A stretch of 64,000 nt of DNA, taken from assembly GCA_035048815.1 (NCBI GenBank), contig JAUCBN010000006.1:22955001-23019000 (forward strand), in the 5' to 3' direction. Numbering within the stretch: the stretch's first letter is position 1; every line of letters starts with the position of its first letter. This stretch comes from Abelmoschus esculentus (lineage: Eukaryota > Streptophyta > Magnoliopsida > Malvales > Malvaceae). The position numbers and the translations under genes are program-made. Below are positions 45,166 through 57,519 of this stretch, piece after piece. The notes under the pieces were generated by a model. That model did not search any database. It was given only the letters and a program-made list of their open reading frames with translations, and was not told where the DNA came from.

Positions 45166-48100
45166 TCAATACATGCCCTTAAAAACAGGATTTGTTCGGC
45201 AAATGCTGGCTCCATATTCCTCATATTCAGCTTTTGTATGACATGCCTGCACATAGCCAGAGGTAAGGAGACTTTCAGAAAAATATCCAAATTTTAGACT
45301 GACGAATTACACAATGCTAATGACAAGCGTATCGGGTAAGAACAGTGAGAAACTATAAATGCTAAAATCAAAGCCATTAAGATGAGTTTAGAGTGGAGAT
45401 TCATACCGCAAAAAATTCAGGTGTTGATGCAAGTACAGAACCTCCAAACCATACTGCAAACCTTTGGATAGGATGACTGACTACATTAACTTCAACAGGT
45501 TGTGACTGGAAGGTGAAGACCCAAACAGGATAAGCAAATAGCTTTTCAAAATCACCGTAGGATGAAAAAAGAAGCAAAAATATCCTTACTTTTATTTCCC
45601 CTCCAGCTCGAGTATCAGAGGCAAGAACTCGGGCATCTACAATCTTTTTCAGATCTCGCTGCAACCTTCTGTGGAAGTCTTTGAACATGGTTGATCCACC
45701 AGATAATACTATGTTCTGAAAAAAGTTTCAATAGTGAAAAGAGAATTAAATTATTTATAGAGATATACGGCAAACAAGTGAAAATCATTTTCTCTTCTCA
45801 ATCCAGTCACCAATCTTATTTTATTTAACTTCAAGCTTTCTTTGCTTTTGCTAAGTATTAACAACGTAACCAACAGTTGGAACTTGGCACACCCTTATCA
45901 ACATACTGCAACTAGGCTAAGAACTTTTTTTGGTTAATAAAATAGGAATAAAACAGCTGACTTTGAATATATAGACTAGTATCAGACCTGGTATGAGAAA
46001 ACAAAATCTAATCAGCTCAAAACTAAAAACACTGATTCAAGGGTTTAGAGTGAAATAATCACATATCAAGAAGCAAAGTGCATGACTGACAGGTGAATCC
46101 TTAATGAATACATCTCAGCCTTCAACTATGATACTTTCTTATCGTCTCGTTTCTAAGAAACAAAACTTTGCAAACTGCTGCCCTTTTTCTAATGATAATA
46201 TCATATTTCACCTTATACAAAGCTCTTCTGGTGTCAATTGGTGCTGACTGAATGCACTTATCTATTACAACTGGTAAGGGAGTTGTAAAATCACTGCTGT
46301 AAATCTCAGGACTGAAGAAAACCTGTCGAACCAAATGATACAGAAACATCAGCAACAAGATTCAAAACAAATATGCGTGTAACATATTTATATTAATAAA
46401 ATGGGGAATCTTCATAACGCAACCAAGAGTCCAACCGCTTGGAAGAGTCAGCTAATCAGGTGTTTAAATTGGACCAGAACATATTAATCTAGCAGTGTTA
46501 TCCAGATTAACCCCAGCCCTAAATACACTTAAATATGGAGAAATGCCAAAAGTTCTAGTAATCTTAAATGTGAGGATTGAGTTTGAAAGAGAAAAAGAGG
46601 ACAAACCTCAGGGCCTAAAAATCGTTCATAACCAATATCACAGGAGTATGGTACCCCCGTCTTTGGCTTAATACCCCTCCAATGTTTGATATACTTTCCA
46701 GGTTCTTTGTCATGCTTGTTGAATTCCTAATAGTATTATCAAGTTACAATTTGGAATATCAGAACAAGTGAACATCATTACAGTATATCATACTGGGTAA
46801 CAATCATGAGGTGAAGACTCAAACCAAAATATTTTTACAAAATCACAATCCAATGAAATAAAATATGACCTTGACTATATCAGAACATGTATAACAGTAC
46901 ATTTCCTTCACTTTTCGAGCTACTTCAAATGAGTCCTCCGGTGGAATTTTCTCTCCTCGTTCCTGAAAATAATGGTGTCAAAAGGCAGGAATTCAAGAAT
47001 AATGCATTAAGATTATTTTACAATCTCCATAACAACAAATCAAAGCTGTGAATAACTTTTGAGATTTGAAAGAAGCCATCTCAAGTAAGGCAAGAAGAAC
47101 AATAAGTGTAAAAACAAGACACATTAATTTGACCAGTCACCTGTGAATAGCTTTTGCTGTCAAACTAAATCTAGCATTTCTTCAATGGCAATTGAAAAAA
47201 TGCATGATAGTGATGCTGTCACAGCTAGGGCAGGGTATTTGAAAGCATGGTACTTAAAACAAAAGTAGGCGTATAAATCCAACCATATAATAATAAGACT
47301 GAGTTGTGCTAAGAAGGGTAGATAAGCTCTCATTGGGACATATAAATAACTAGAAGTACTATAATTCTTGAATAAAAAGTAAATGGATACCAAAGCACTA
47401 TAAAAACATTCTAATATCAAGAAGCAGAAACTACTTTTCTGTTCACGGGTAGGAAATATAGGGGAAAAATACCCGCATAAGCTGTTGAATGAAGAGTGTA
47501 ACATCTTTTCCAGCTATTGGAATTGACTTAATGCTGCTCCCAATTACATAACCATCAGCAACAGGTACAATATGCGTAGCCCCATCTCCAACATCCACTA
47601 CCACTCCTGTCATTTCACACTATAGAAAATTGTGTGTCAATCTAAATGGAAGCGAACACTATATAAGGATTAGCAAGATAACAAATGCATGTAATGTAGG
47701 GTATACAACTAGGTACAAGAAAAATATTTGACGAAGTTGGCAAAGGCTTCTAAGCTCATTCCAAGAAACAACACCTTCAAGCTAAATGTATTTTAAATAT
47801 GAAGACTGGATAAATTTATACAAATCATATTGTATTCATATTTTAAATATGAAGACTAAAAAGTACTCCAACAGTGTCTATTCATACCATGGATCACCTA
47901 TTCCATTGATACCTTAAAACATTAGATCAAGAAAAAGGTAGTTCAGCCATTTTATGGGGCAGAAATAATTAATATTAAATCAATTAGTTGATGACTGAAT
48001 AGCTGACCATTCGAACACCAACATTCATATACAGAGTTGCAATAAATAATAATGACCACGGAGAGTCAAGGACCCAAACTGCTTCGACTAATTCACTGGT

Positions 48101-48784
48101 AAATATCTAACCAAAACAGAGAACAAAAGAAACAACACAATTCAGGAAATCATACCAACCTTAGAGGTAGTGTACCCAGCTGCTAAAGCAAGCACAGAAT
48201 TCACAGCAATATAAAGGCCCGGAACATTAAATGTCTCAAACATAATTTCGCCTGTATATTCCCGATTCTCCGGAGCAGTAAGAGGACTCTCGGTCAACAA
48301 AAAGTAATGATCCTCTGGATCACACCGTAAATAATTGAATATGCATTGTTGCCAATACCGTTCCATGGCATCCCAGTTATAAACTTGACCATGCTTAATA
48401 GGATAGGTAAGGTTGTAAGTGTTACTCGATCTTGATTTCGTCAGTGCTTCATCCCCAATGAAGAAATCAAGATCTGCCATAACCCCAGCTGAATACTGAC
48501 TTGACCAATTTGACCTGGAAGAAGTTCTGGATTGATTGAGAAACGACTCGTTAACTGCTACTACTGTTGGCTGAATAAAACACGGCTCTACATTACCCGC
48601 AAATCCCATCTTAGTATATCTGCCAAAAAGGACCCATTTGAGAAAATGAAATATCAACAGGGGAATTTCATCAAACAGATTGTGGGCAATGAACATACAG
48701 CCATACTAAGTCAGCGAAAGGGAGAAGATAAACCTACCCAGTACCATTGTCGATGACGACAGCAGGTCGATAAGTTGGGTCCAT
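45166..48784 (-). CDS. ARP3: Actin-related protein 3 (ARP2/3 complex subunit)
   Basis: Eight coding exons on the minus strand: 48738-48784, 48160-48619, 47473-47619, 46870-46962, 46607-46726, 46212-46322, 45590-45715, 45407-45505, then a ninth and last at 45166-45246; all GT-AG; 427 residues, the usual plant ARP3 length. Starts MDPTYRPAVVIDNGTG and ends ICRTNPVFKGMY. The actin fold is clear: phosphate loops DNGTGYTKMGFAGN and VVVDVGDGATHIVPVADGY, adenosine region NIVLSGGSTMFKDF. ARP3 and ARP2 nucleate branched actin; plant loss gives distorted trichomes. Intact. Introns contain small direct repeats, for example tattttaaatatgaagact near 47789 and 47839. Confidence 0.97.
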
Positions 48785-51700
48785 CGAGAATCAAAACGGA
48801 AGCTTGAGAGTTGTCCGGCGTTGTGGTGGATCTGCGATCGAGATCCGATAGAGGATTGGGGGCAAGAGATCATGGTCTTGAAACGCGCTTGAAGAAGCGC
48901 GAATAAGGAGAAGCAAGCTTCCCCCGATGGCACTGTTGACTGGACGCCAACGATGAACTTGGATCCCAATCAAAAAAAAAAGCAAGCTACGTTTCAACAG
49001 TATTATCTTCTTCAAACAACAGTTGTTTGTTCGTTAGCGATGGCAAAAACTGTATGGAATCAAGTAAAACTACCCATTAAAAACTTCCAAAAACTCCAAA
49101 TTCCCTCTTCTTTCTCTTTCTCTTTCTGTTTCTCTCGAATGATACTTTTCTTAGCAATCAAACAATAGAAAGAAAGGGAAACGCACCAACCTTTCTTGTT
49201 CTGGTTCTTGTTATTTTATTTTTATTTTGTTACTTTCTTCTTAAATGCTTGGAGAGGTACACGGCTTCCGTATTTTGACTGAGTGAACTCTATTTTTTTA
49301 TTAAACTCCTGAATGGTCACTCAACTTTTAAAGATTTAACCTTTTGGTCACTAAAAATAAAATATTTTAAAATTTGTATCATTTAGTCACTCAAGTAAAC
49401 ATTCTGGTCACTTAAACAATTTGTTTATATTCTAGACATTTAAGTTTAATTTTTTTTCTAAATAATAATCTTTAAAATTTTTACTACTAATCTCAATTTT
49501 CTATTTATCTTCATCTAATAATCTAAAAAATATATAAGATTTTAAGTTTTACGTAGAGATTTTATAGATATTATTTTTCCAAGAACAAAGAAGGCTCCTG
49601 AACCAACAGCTGAGTCCTTGGACCTTGCATTGACATAGAGGCCAGTGAACAAGAGATTAGTGGAACGATACCATAATTGGGCTCAATTAGACCCGGCCTT
49701 GTTGTGTTCAGTGAAGTACGGGTGTTCATTGTTCGATATCGGATCGGGTCGGATTTGATTTTTTGGATATTTAGATTTTCGGATCGATGATATAGTGACC
49801 TATATCCAATCCGAAAAAAACGGATATCCATATATTCGGATATCAGATAGTCAAATCAGATAATCAGATATCCTATTATCCAAAAATATGATTTGATTAA
49901 ATTGCTTTTTTAAATTTATATTTATATGATTCAAATCAAACATTAATCTAATTTTAACCAGAAAAATGAATCGTAGTAAACAAGTAGTTTATTTTTACTT
50001 TTATCTACTTTTAGCCCTGTGATAAATAGTAAAATGATGTGGGTTTTATTTTTTTATTTTTATATTATACTATTAATTAACCATCATCTTGGTAATAATT
50101 TAATGATTCGATTTTTTTCACTTAAAATATCATATTCATATTTAATCCAACAAAAGATACATTTTTTGTAATAATATATAAAATTTTTACAAGTAATTAG
50201 TTAGATTTATACCTAACTCAACTTGATTTGACTTAAAAATTTAATTATTATTTTAACCCAAAAATCGTTTGATTCAATATTAATTTAACTCAAAACTTAA
50301 CTAATATGGTATTAATCCGACTCAAAACTTGATTGATTGATATATCATCATATTTAAACAGTTTATACTTTTATCTTTTAATTTATATTTTATATACCGA
50401 TGATATAAAATTTTATATATTATAAATAAAAAGTTCAGATATCATTATATAAATAAATTATTATTTATGATAAAAATATACAACAATCGCAACTATACTA
50501 TTACTCGCCGAAAATCTTAATTTTTAGTGGTAAACATAGGTTAAAATATTATATTGTAAACATGTTTTCCGAATATAATTAATTATCATATTTAATTTAA
50601 TTAATTATTTAATTAAATTAAATTAATCGATAATCAAACTAATTCAATCAACATGAGATTATTAGAAAAACATTGAAAATATCAACGATGGAAGGATAAA
50701 TTATTGTGATTTTTAATTATAAAAAAAAACGATCTGCACTTTTTGAGTTAAAAATTATACATTTTAACTAGTGTTAGCTTCAATACAAACCATATGTCGT
50801 CATGCATGATGGAATGACAATGGCATGCATAATTAATTACCAAGCGTTGTCGGAAATTCCACTTCACCCTAATTTAAAAAATATTTTTTTAAATCGTCGG
50901 ATGAATAAAATAAATAGTTCGTATTAATTTTTTAAGTGATAATTTTTATGTAATTAACTGTTAATCTATGTGATCCATATAAATTATTCAACAATTCAAA
51001 AAATATGTAAAACTTAAAAATTTTACACTGCATAACCAGTGGCAAATTTATGTATATGATAGGTGGGTCCAAACACACCCTAAACTTTTTAAAGTTGACA
51101 TATTTGCCTTTTTAAATTTTTAAAATTTTATGAGTTAATCCTTTAATTTTTTAATATTTATGAGTTATGCCTATATTAAAATTTTAAAATTTTATATATA
51201 CCCACCTTAAATATTTTTCTAGATATAACTTAATATATCCTTATAAAAATTATATTTCATATAGCCTTCGGCTCACTTTCTCCAAGCTAAATGGAGGGGG
51301 ACCAAGGCCCTCTTATGTATATAATTAATCTAACCAACCAAGTCAGGTAAATATTTATTTAAGCCATCATCCAATTAAATGGAATGTGTACATATCATGA
51401 AATCATCGTAAAAAATACAAATTAAATGAACTGAATGATAGATTTTATTTTGAAATATAATAATATTTGTTTTATAAAAATTATATTCAAATATACCTAT
51501 ATGAGATGTATTTATATTATTAAAAATTTAAAAATATAAATAAATAAATTTTTGTATAATTATATCAGTATATTAAAAAGACGAAAAAGGTGCAAATATG
51601 GAGCTTTCAAGAGGCCAACAAGTTGCATTTATATTATATAGTGAATAATGTTATCCAAATATTTATCTTTCTTGTCAGTTTGGTTTGGTCCTCGTCAAAA

Positions 51701-52443
51701 ACAATTGTGGTAGTTTAAATCTATTTCTGTCCATTTCGAATTATTGATTTAATAAAAAATATATATTTATTTAAATTAATAAATGAATTTTAAATAATAT
51801 TTTTATTGTTCATATGTCTTGATTAACCACGTAAATGAATTATAAATCTGCAAGTGGTGTTGATCATAAGAGTAATTAATTAGTGACCTATTGACATTAC
51901 TTTACGGAGAAGTATACGCTTTTTCTATTAAAATTGTCGTCAAAAGTGCAAATACAGAATTATATTAACATTAAATTAGGTGTCTTATGTTCAATGTTAT
52001 TTTATTAATAATGAATCCTTATGTTCATACTTTATTATTTTAAATTAAATTAATGTTAAATTAAGTTTTTTTTTTCTTTAGTTAGGATTATTTTTTTTTA
52101 ATAAGACACTAATAACATTGATTGTACATTTATCCCATTTTATATAAAAAAATACGTTTTCTCATCCAATCCATTCAACTTTGGATTTCCCATTTTAAAC
52201 CCCATTTCAATGGCCATAAGTTCTTGTCGGCTCTCTTGCTTGCTGCTCCCCCCATCCTGGCCTGGGTCCAACACATCCATTAATAAATACATTATTATTA
52301 TCACCTAAATTTATAATCTATTTCATTAGTTTATTATCTTTTCTTTTCTAATTTCTTTATTAAAAATATCTATATATAAACCAGAACAAAGTACTTGCCT
52401 CCCTCGTGCACAGCTTCACTTCCGTCGTCTAAAAAAAGCCGGC
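48785..52443. other. Long AT-rich spacer
   Basis: ARP3 promoter and leader (48785 to about 49270), then spacer. 49730-49870 is a cluster of recurring cggatat/gatatcc motifs in both orientations. Around 51040-51310 composition suggests an old repeat (tgggtccaaacacaccc, atggagggggaccaagg) but it was not identified. The last 80 bp form the JINGUBANG-like promoter. No further genes recognised. Confidence 0.45.
52371..52380 (+). promoter_or_regulatory. TATA box of the JINGUBANG-like gene
   Basis: TATATATAAA 64-73 bp upstream of the ATG at 52444, giving an expected leader of about 40 nt. Confidence 0.6.
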
Positions 52444-53769
52444 ATGAAGGTCCGATCATGGCTAGCCACATGCTCCACCAGCACCCGCGCCACTTTAATA
52501 CACGACTCTAGCCTTCCATTCTCCACAAACTCATCGGAACATCTCGTTTCTGACAGCTCCTCAGATTATCGGGGAAACGCCACGTCATCTTCAGCTTCTT
52601 CAAGTGATACCAGCTGCAGTAGCCTCCCTAGCAACCTATCCCTCCAGACTCTGCCATCGGTACCTTCCTTACAGAAGCTCTTCCCTGAGACCTTTGTCTT
52701 CTCCGTCTCCGACATCAGCGTTTCTTCAATCAAACCCCGACGCAAGCACCCGATCACCTGTGTTGCGGTTCAGGGTAACTTCTTGTATGCAGCCTCTGTT
52801 AACGAAATCAGCGTCTACGACCGTGAAACCTCCACTCTTCTCGATGTATACAACGGCCGGGATTCATCCTCCGGTTCCGTTAAGTCGGTCACTTTCTGTA
52901 ACGGAAAAGTCTTCACTGCTCACCAGGACTGTAAGATCCGAGTCTGGGAAATGACCATGACTAAAAAGCACAAGTTCTTAACCGCTCTCCCTACCGTTAA
53001 TGACCGTTTACGCCGTTTCGTCCTCCCAAAGAACTACGTCAGTGTACGCCGTCACGTGAAGCGGTTGTGGATCGAGCATGCCGACGCCGTTACTGGACTC
53101 GCGGCGAACAAAGGCCTAATATACTCGGTTTCTTGGGATAAAACTTTGAAAATATGGCGAGCATCGGATGGACGATGTTTACAATCTATTAAAGCACACG
53201 ATGACGCCATTAACGCCATCACCGCCTCAGTAGACGGAACTGTTTATACAGGATCCGCCGACAAACGGATCCGTGTGTGGGCGAAACCGTCGGGCGAGAA
53301 GCGATACGCATTGGTGGCGACTCTAGAGAAGCATAAGTCGGCTGTTAACGCACTGGCTTTAGACGAAGAGAGATCGGTGCTTTTCTCCGGTGCGTGTGAC
53401 CGTTCAATTCTGGTATGGGAGAGGGAGGATAGCGCCGATTACATGGTGGTTACGGGAGCGTTGAGAGGGCATGGAAAGGCGATCCTATGCTTAATCAACG
53501 TCTGTGATTTACTGATGAGTGGGTCAGCTGATCGGACGGTTAGGATTTGGCAACGTGGATTGGAAGGGAAATATTGTTGTCTGGCAGTTTTGGATGGTCA
53601 TGAGAAACCGGTGAAGTCGTTGACGGTGGTTAAAGACGATGGACACGGCGATGTAGTTTCGGTAATCAGCGGAAGCCTTGACGGTGAAATTAGAACGTGG
53701 AAGGTCTCGTTTTCGAAACCCAGTAGCTCCCCCTCGTCGACGACGGAAATAAAAAATTGGAATTTGTGA
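52444..53769 (+). CDS. JINGUBANG-like WD40-repeat protein
   Basis: A single-exon gene of 441 residues, noticeably more GC-rich than its surroundings. A Ser/Thr-rich N-terminus (about 1-90) leads to seven WD40 repeats: HPITCVAVQGNFLYAAS, KVFTAHQDCKIRVWEM, HADAVTGLAANKGLIYSVSW with DKTLKIWRASDGRCL, HDDAINAITASVDGTVYTGS, HKSAVNALALDEERSVLFSG, HGKAILCLINVCDLLMSGSA with DRTVRIW, and HEKPVKSLTVV with SGSLDGEIRTWK. JINGUBANG is a negative regulator of pollen germination in Arabidopsis; this protein has the same architecture but the paralogue cannot be fixed. WD40 propellers are binding scaffolds with no enzyme activity. Intact. Confidence 0.92.
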   Translation: MKVRSWLATCSTSTRATLIHDSSLPFSTNSSEHLVSDSSSDYRGNATSSSASSSDTSCSSLPSNLSLQTLPSVPSLQKLFPETFVFSVSDISVSSIKPRRKHPITCVAVQGNFLYAASVNEISVYDRETSTLLDVYNGRDSSSGSVKSVTFCNGKVFTAHQDCKIRVWEMTMTKKHKFLTALPTVNDRLRRFVLPKNYVSVRRHVKRLWIEHADAVTGLAANKGLIYSVSWDKTLKIWRASDGRCLQSIKAHDDAINAITASVDGTVYTGSADKRIRVWAKPSGEKRYALVATLEKHKSAVNALALDEERSVLFSGACDRSILVWEREDSADYMVVTGALRGHGKAILCLINVCDLLMSGSADRTVRIWQRGLEGKYCCLAVLDGHEKPVKSLTVVKDDGHGDVVSVISGSLDGEIRTWKVSFSKPSSSPSSTTEIKNWNL

Positions 53770-54324
53770 AAAAATAATACAAAGGAATTAAATCATCATT
53801 TCATCGTAAATTAACAAAAAAATAGGAGTCCTCGATTTTTTTCGGGTTTTCTTCTTATTTTTGTTTGTTTTCTAGAATATATTAGTATTTATTTTATTAT
53901 ATGTAAGTTGTTTTATTATAGGTAAGTTCACTATTTCTAGAATATGTTATTTTTTATTGTTTTATTTTTTATCTGGTATAAATTATTTATTTTTAATTAT
54001 ATTTTTATTAAAAAAATAAAATTTTATCCTTTATTTTTATATCTAAAACCTAAAATCTAAAAAATATATTCTATTTTTAATTTTTGTAATCGATTAATTT
54101 ATAGTGAGGACACTAATAGATGTTTTTTTTAAAAAAAAAATAGAGATACTATTATGAGCCTCGTTAAAAACCTCTATAATCTTAAGTAGAAGAAAAGAGT
54201 ACTCACAATAGCATTACATACATGAACAAACTAACAAGAAATAATCATTACTGTAAATAAACAAACATCATCACAACTAATACAATGAAGAAGAATAACC
54301 ATTTTGTCTATCTACATAAGACTT
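53770..54324. other. 3' flank of JINGUBANG-like gene
   Basis: 3' untranslated sequence and AT-rich DNA with tattattttatt-type repeats. No gene recognised. Confidence 0.5.
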
Positions 54325-54557
54325 TCATTCTAAAACCGATCTTGTCTCATCTTGAATAAGAAACACCAAAGAAGGTGGTGGAGAATTAAAAAACGTGGTT
54401 CTAATAGGACCATCACGAGTAATAACAGCGAGACGATCTGCCACAATATTCATCTCTCTTTGTATATACTGGATTTTTACCTCCCAACTTTGTTGAAGAA
54501 GATCTTTGATAGATGAAACAATCGCATTATCATTAAGAGCTAACGATTTACACCCAT
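54325..54557 (-). pseudogene. RNase H-like fragment of a retroelement
   Basis: A minus-strand reading gives CKSLALNDNAIVSSIKDLLQ, SWEVKIQYIQREMNIVADRL and AVITRDGPIRTTFF: the C-terminal part of the RNase H-like (RVT_3) domain found in plant LINE-type retroelements and derived host-like ORFs (typical W-x-I-x-H-I-x-R-E-x-N-x-x-A-D core; here W-K-I-Q-Y-I-Q-R-E-M-N-I-V-A-D). It ends at a stop at 54325-54327. The N-terminal part with the catalytic acidic residues is missing, as is any reverse transcriptase. Confidence 0.8.
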
Positions 54558-55056
54558 TATATATTCTTAATCATTAAATTGTGATGTTTTAATCATCATA
54601 CTATAAATATTAATACTTGAACTCGTAAGTCGTGATCTCAAAAACAACAATCGTTTTATTAACTACTGAAATAAGATAGTTTATGTTATTTTTTATCATT
54701 TTATTTTTCTTATTAATATAGTCCTTAAACTTATGACCGCTCTGTTAAAAAATAGTACGTGACCATCATGAATTATCATACGTAACTAAAATATTAAAAT
54801 AAAAATTAAATATAGTAAAATTTACTACCACCTGCATTTTCATCTGTTTAGAAAATCAACACAAAGTTGTTGTTGTGGTCAACTCAAATGTGAAGGAAAG
54901 TATTTTCTACGAAAATTAAAAGGTAAATTGCTCTATTCGAAAAATAATAGTTTAAGTCGTGATTGTAGATTTGAATTAAAATTTAAAAATTAATTACTTA
55001 ATCGTTAATTTGAATATTTGATAAATAATAATTAATTAATTATAAAAAATAATTAT

Positions 55057-55138
55057 CGTGGACGGCAGGATTCGAACGTGCGCGGGCAAAGCCCACATGA
55101 TTTCTAGTCATGCCCGATAACCACTCCGGCACTTCCAC
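55057..55138 (-). tRNA. tRNA-Ser (anticodon AGA), with stem mismatches
   Basis: An 82-nt type II tRNA on the minus strand; anticodon stem CATGA/TCATG around CTAGAAA; serine-type variable arm; downstream T-run. Relative to the usual plant form, the acceptor GTGGAAG has A at position 6 opposite G (expected C-G), and the T stem is GCACG against CCTGC with a C-C mismatch. Both changes weaken stems, so it may be a decaying copy. Confidence 0.8.
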
Positions 55139-55524
55139 TGTTTGCTCATTTGCATCTTATTTTTCTAATTTATTAATTAACATTGTTTTTCCGAAACCAT
55201 GTCCCGTAATCCTCTTTCAGACAAAACAAACCAAGAAATTTTACAAACAAAAAATGTGGGAAAGGTTGAAATGAGAGAAGGGTATGATTGTAGGGGTAAA
55301 ACTTCAATTAATCTACCACCAAACTCCATTATTTTAGAGATAAAACTTTTGATTCTAAATTTTAGAAAATTAAAGTGCATATTTATACTATAAAATCACA
55401 TGGTTTAATAGGATGAAACATTCACTAACAAGTGTTGGGTGTAATGACAAGAACCTGATTTCAAACCTTAGAGAAGATATTGTTAGGAGGAAAAGTCATG
55501 AATCCCAAACTTGAACCATCATTA
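55139..55524. other. Spacer
   Basis: AT-rich, no gene recognised; leads into the foldback relic. Confidence 0.4.
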
Positions 55525-55720
55525 TAATGAACATATAATTTATTAAAACTTATGATCCAATAAATCAGATTTTTCTGTCTTATATTTTTTTAAAGTGAAT
55601 CGCCATCTCTTTCTTACTTATAATAGGTGAGTAAATAGTTATCAGACAATTATTTAAAGATAAATAGACCTTATTAATTAAGATCATAATAACGTAGTGA
55701 ATAAAGTTCATGATATAATC
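55525..55720. repeat. Foldback (MITE-like) element, copy 2
   Basis: Shares with 3082-3297 the inner block 'gtgagtaaatagttat', followed by a right arm 'attaagatcataataacgta' and a left arm 'cttatgatccaataaatcag', which are imperfect reverse complements. It is more diverged than copy 1. Together they define one repeat family. Confidence 0.5.
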
Positions 55721-55759
55721 TATCGGCGTACGGTGTCTCCTTGCCTCAACCCTTCAAAA

Positions 55760-56516
55760 TAAGGAACAACTTGCATTTATGGCGCTTGCATTTTCTCTTG
55801 AAAGTGAAAAAGGGTTATGCTCTTGAACCCCATATGAATACCATATCGAGTGCATTCGAGCTTGTAATCGTCCCTTCCGAATCGAAAACTACCATAATGG
55901 ATTCACCTCTGTAGCTCCATTCTTGTTTCATGAAGTCTATCACTGAAGAGTTTAAAGACCAAGACTGTCGAACCGAGTAAAATGGCATGGAGTTTGATAA
56001 AAAGGTGAACCATTTCTCCTCGGCTGCGGTCCATACTTCGGGAAATGAAATGGGAACCCATATAATGGCATATCTTCCTTCTAATTTTTCTCTGTGAGGA
56101 TGATCATATGTTTGGTTCAATAGAAAAAACAACTGCTCTAATGGAAGAAGATCAGGGTTGGAAATCAAAAGTAGGACAACCTTGTTTTTCAATTCGGAAA
56201 CACCTAACTGGCAATCAATCCAGGAGTTTTTAATCTTAAAAAATACTAAATGATGGAATCATCCATTACTAGAAATGAAAGAAACAAAAGAACGAAGATA
56301 GGTTTTACCCTTTCTTGTCTTGTGTCGAACCATCCTTGAGTGGCAAGTCATCTTTTAAAGCAAACAACATCCGAAGCTCATCTTGATTGTCGATATGAGA
56401 CTTCCTGAAAAGGTTCACTAGCTTCTGCTGCAGATGGACCTCTGCAAGATCCCACGCCGCTGTTGTTATATTCGAATGCCTGCAGAAGTAGCTGAAGTTA
56501 GATGAGCTCTTCAACT
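55760..56516 (-). pseudogene. Sieve element occlusion (SEO) protein pseudogene
   Basis: Two pieces: 56305-56516 encodes AAWDLAEVHLQQKLVNLFRK then SHIDNQDELRMLFALKDDLP and LKDGSTQDKK; 55815-56203 encodes KNKVVLLLISNPDLLPLEQL then RYAIIWVPISFPEVWTAAEE and VVFDSEGTITSSNALDMVFI with WGSRA. Both match the central potato-inducible/SEO thioredoxin-like region (family forms DGSTKKRV, VVLDPQG, NALHMMWIWG). The join between the pieces is one base out of frame (GAAAGGGTAAA at the donor), a TAA stop replaces the Tyr after WGSRA, and the N- and C-terminal thirds are absent. SEO proteins form the P-protein that plugs sieve tubes; this copy cannot. Confidence 0.85.
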
Positions 56517-57519
56517 TGGAAGTATTTGGGATTAATAAACATATAAAGGTAAATTCAGGATTTTCTTAGATTTATGACATGTCAGAACATGCACTTGCTC
56601 AGGTTTCATGGCCATCAGGCTTGTGATTTAAGAAGAGCAGACCAAGGCACTGCTAATGATCATAGCTTAAGTGATGATGGTGAATCAAAGGCAAAAGGAC
56701 ACGTCAGTTAAGCTGAGATGTGTAATGTAATATAATCAAAGGTGTTTCTAGATTTGAACACAAAGGACTGAAAACCTTGTCTCCTGCTTTAAACTGCTGA
56801 AAACAACTAAAGAAGTGGTTCTTACTTAAAGAATTTCAAACGTGGACCCGAATCAAATTCAAAGCAGAATCAAAAGCACATTCTTTGCCTTCCCCGGTTT
56901 CTCAAGAAACCAACTCGTGCCAACAGTTTCTACATGTTAATCGAAGCATGAAAGTGCATGCAGTCCGACAATGAATTATGAAGTGAAAGAGATCTTTTAC
57001 TGTAATGAAATTGGAGTTATGGTGAAGTTGCTTTCTTCATATTCCTTCTGTTGTTGAAGTTGATGCTTTGAATTGAATAAAGGACGTGAATGAAAGAAAT
57101 CTTTAATTTCTCCGAAACGACCGTTCTTACTCTAATCACCAAATAAAAAATGGTGTCAAACGAATTTTTAAGACAAAAGTTCTGGTAAAACCGGAGCTAG
57201 GCCTCCCGCAAATTAACGTTATATTTTGTTTTTATTTTAATACTCGTCGTTAAAAAATTAACGATACGCTAATTATGGTAATGAAATAATACAATTTTTT
57301 TTCTGTAAAAAAATCCAACCTTTTCCCCTATGAAAAACAAACAAATATAATATAGGGGAGGCAAAAGAAAATTGAAAAAAAAAATAACACAACTATATGA
57401 AGTATTCAAAAACAAGTAAACTATTCACAGAATGGGCAAAATTCTCATCTCAGTGTACTGCAGCTGGTGACTGAAACTCCAAAGGGACGAATCAGGTAAC
57501 ATAAGAACCTTGGGGCAGA
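56517..57519. other. Spacer between SEO remnant and RGLG gene
   Basis: No coding similarity recognised. Balanced composition to about 57000, then AT-rich. It may contain decayed 5' SEO sequence, and the RGLG 3' UTR at 57350-57519. Confidence 0.4.

Noticed and set aside
49571..49831. 86-codon minus-strand frame
   Set aside because: Made of the cggatat repeat cluster; low complexity.
52566..52954. Other frames within the JINGUBANG-like gene
   Set aside because: Shadows of the GC-rich WD40 exon.
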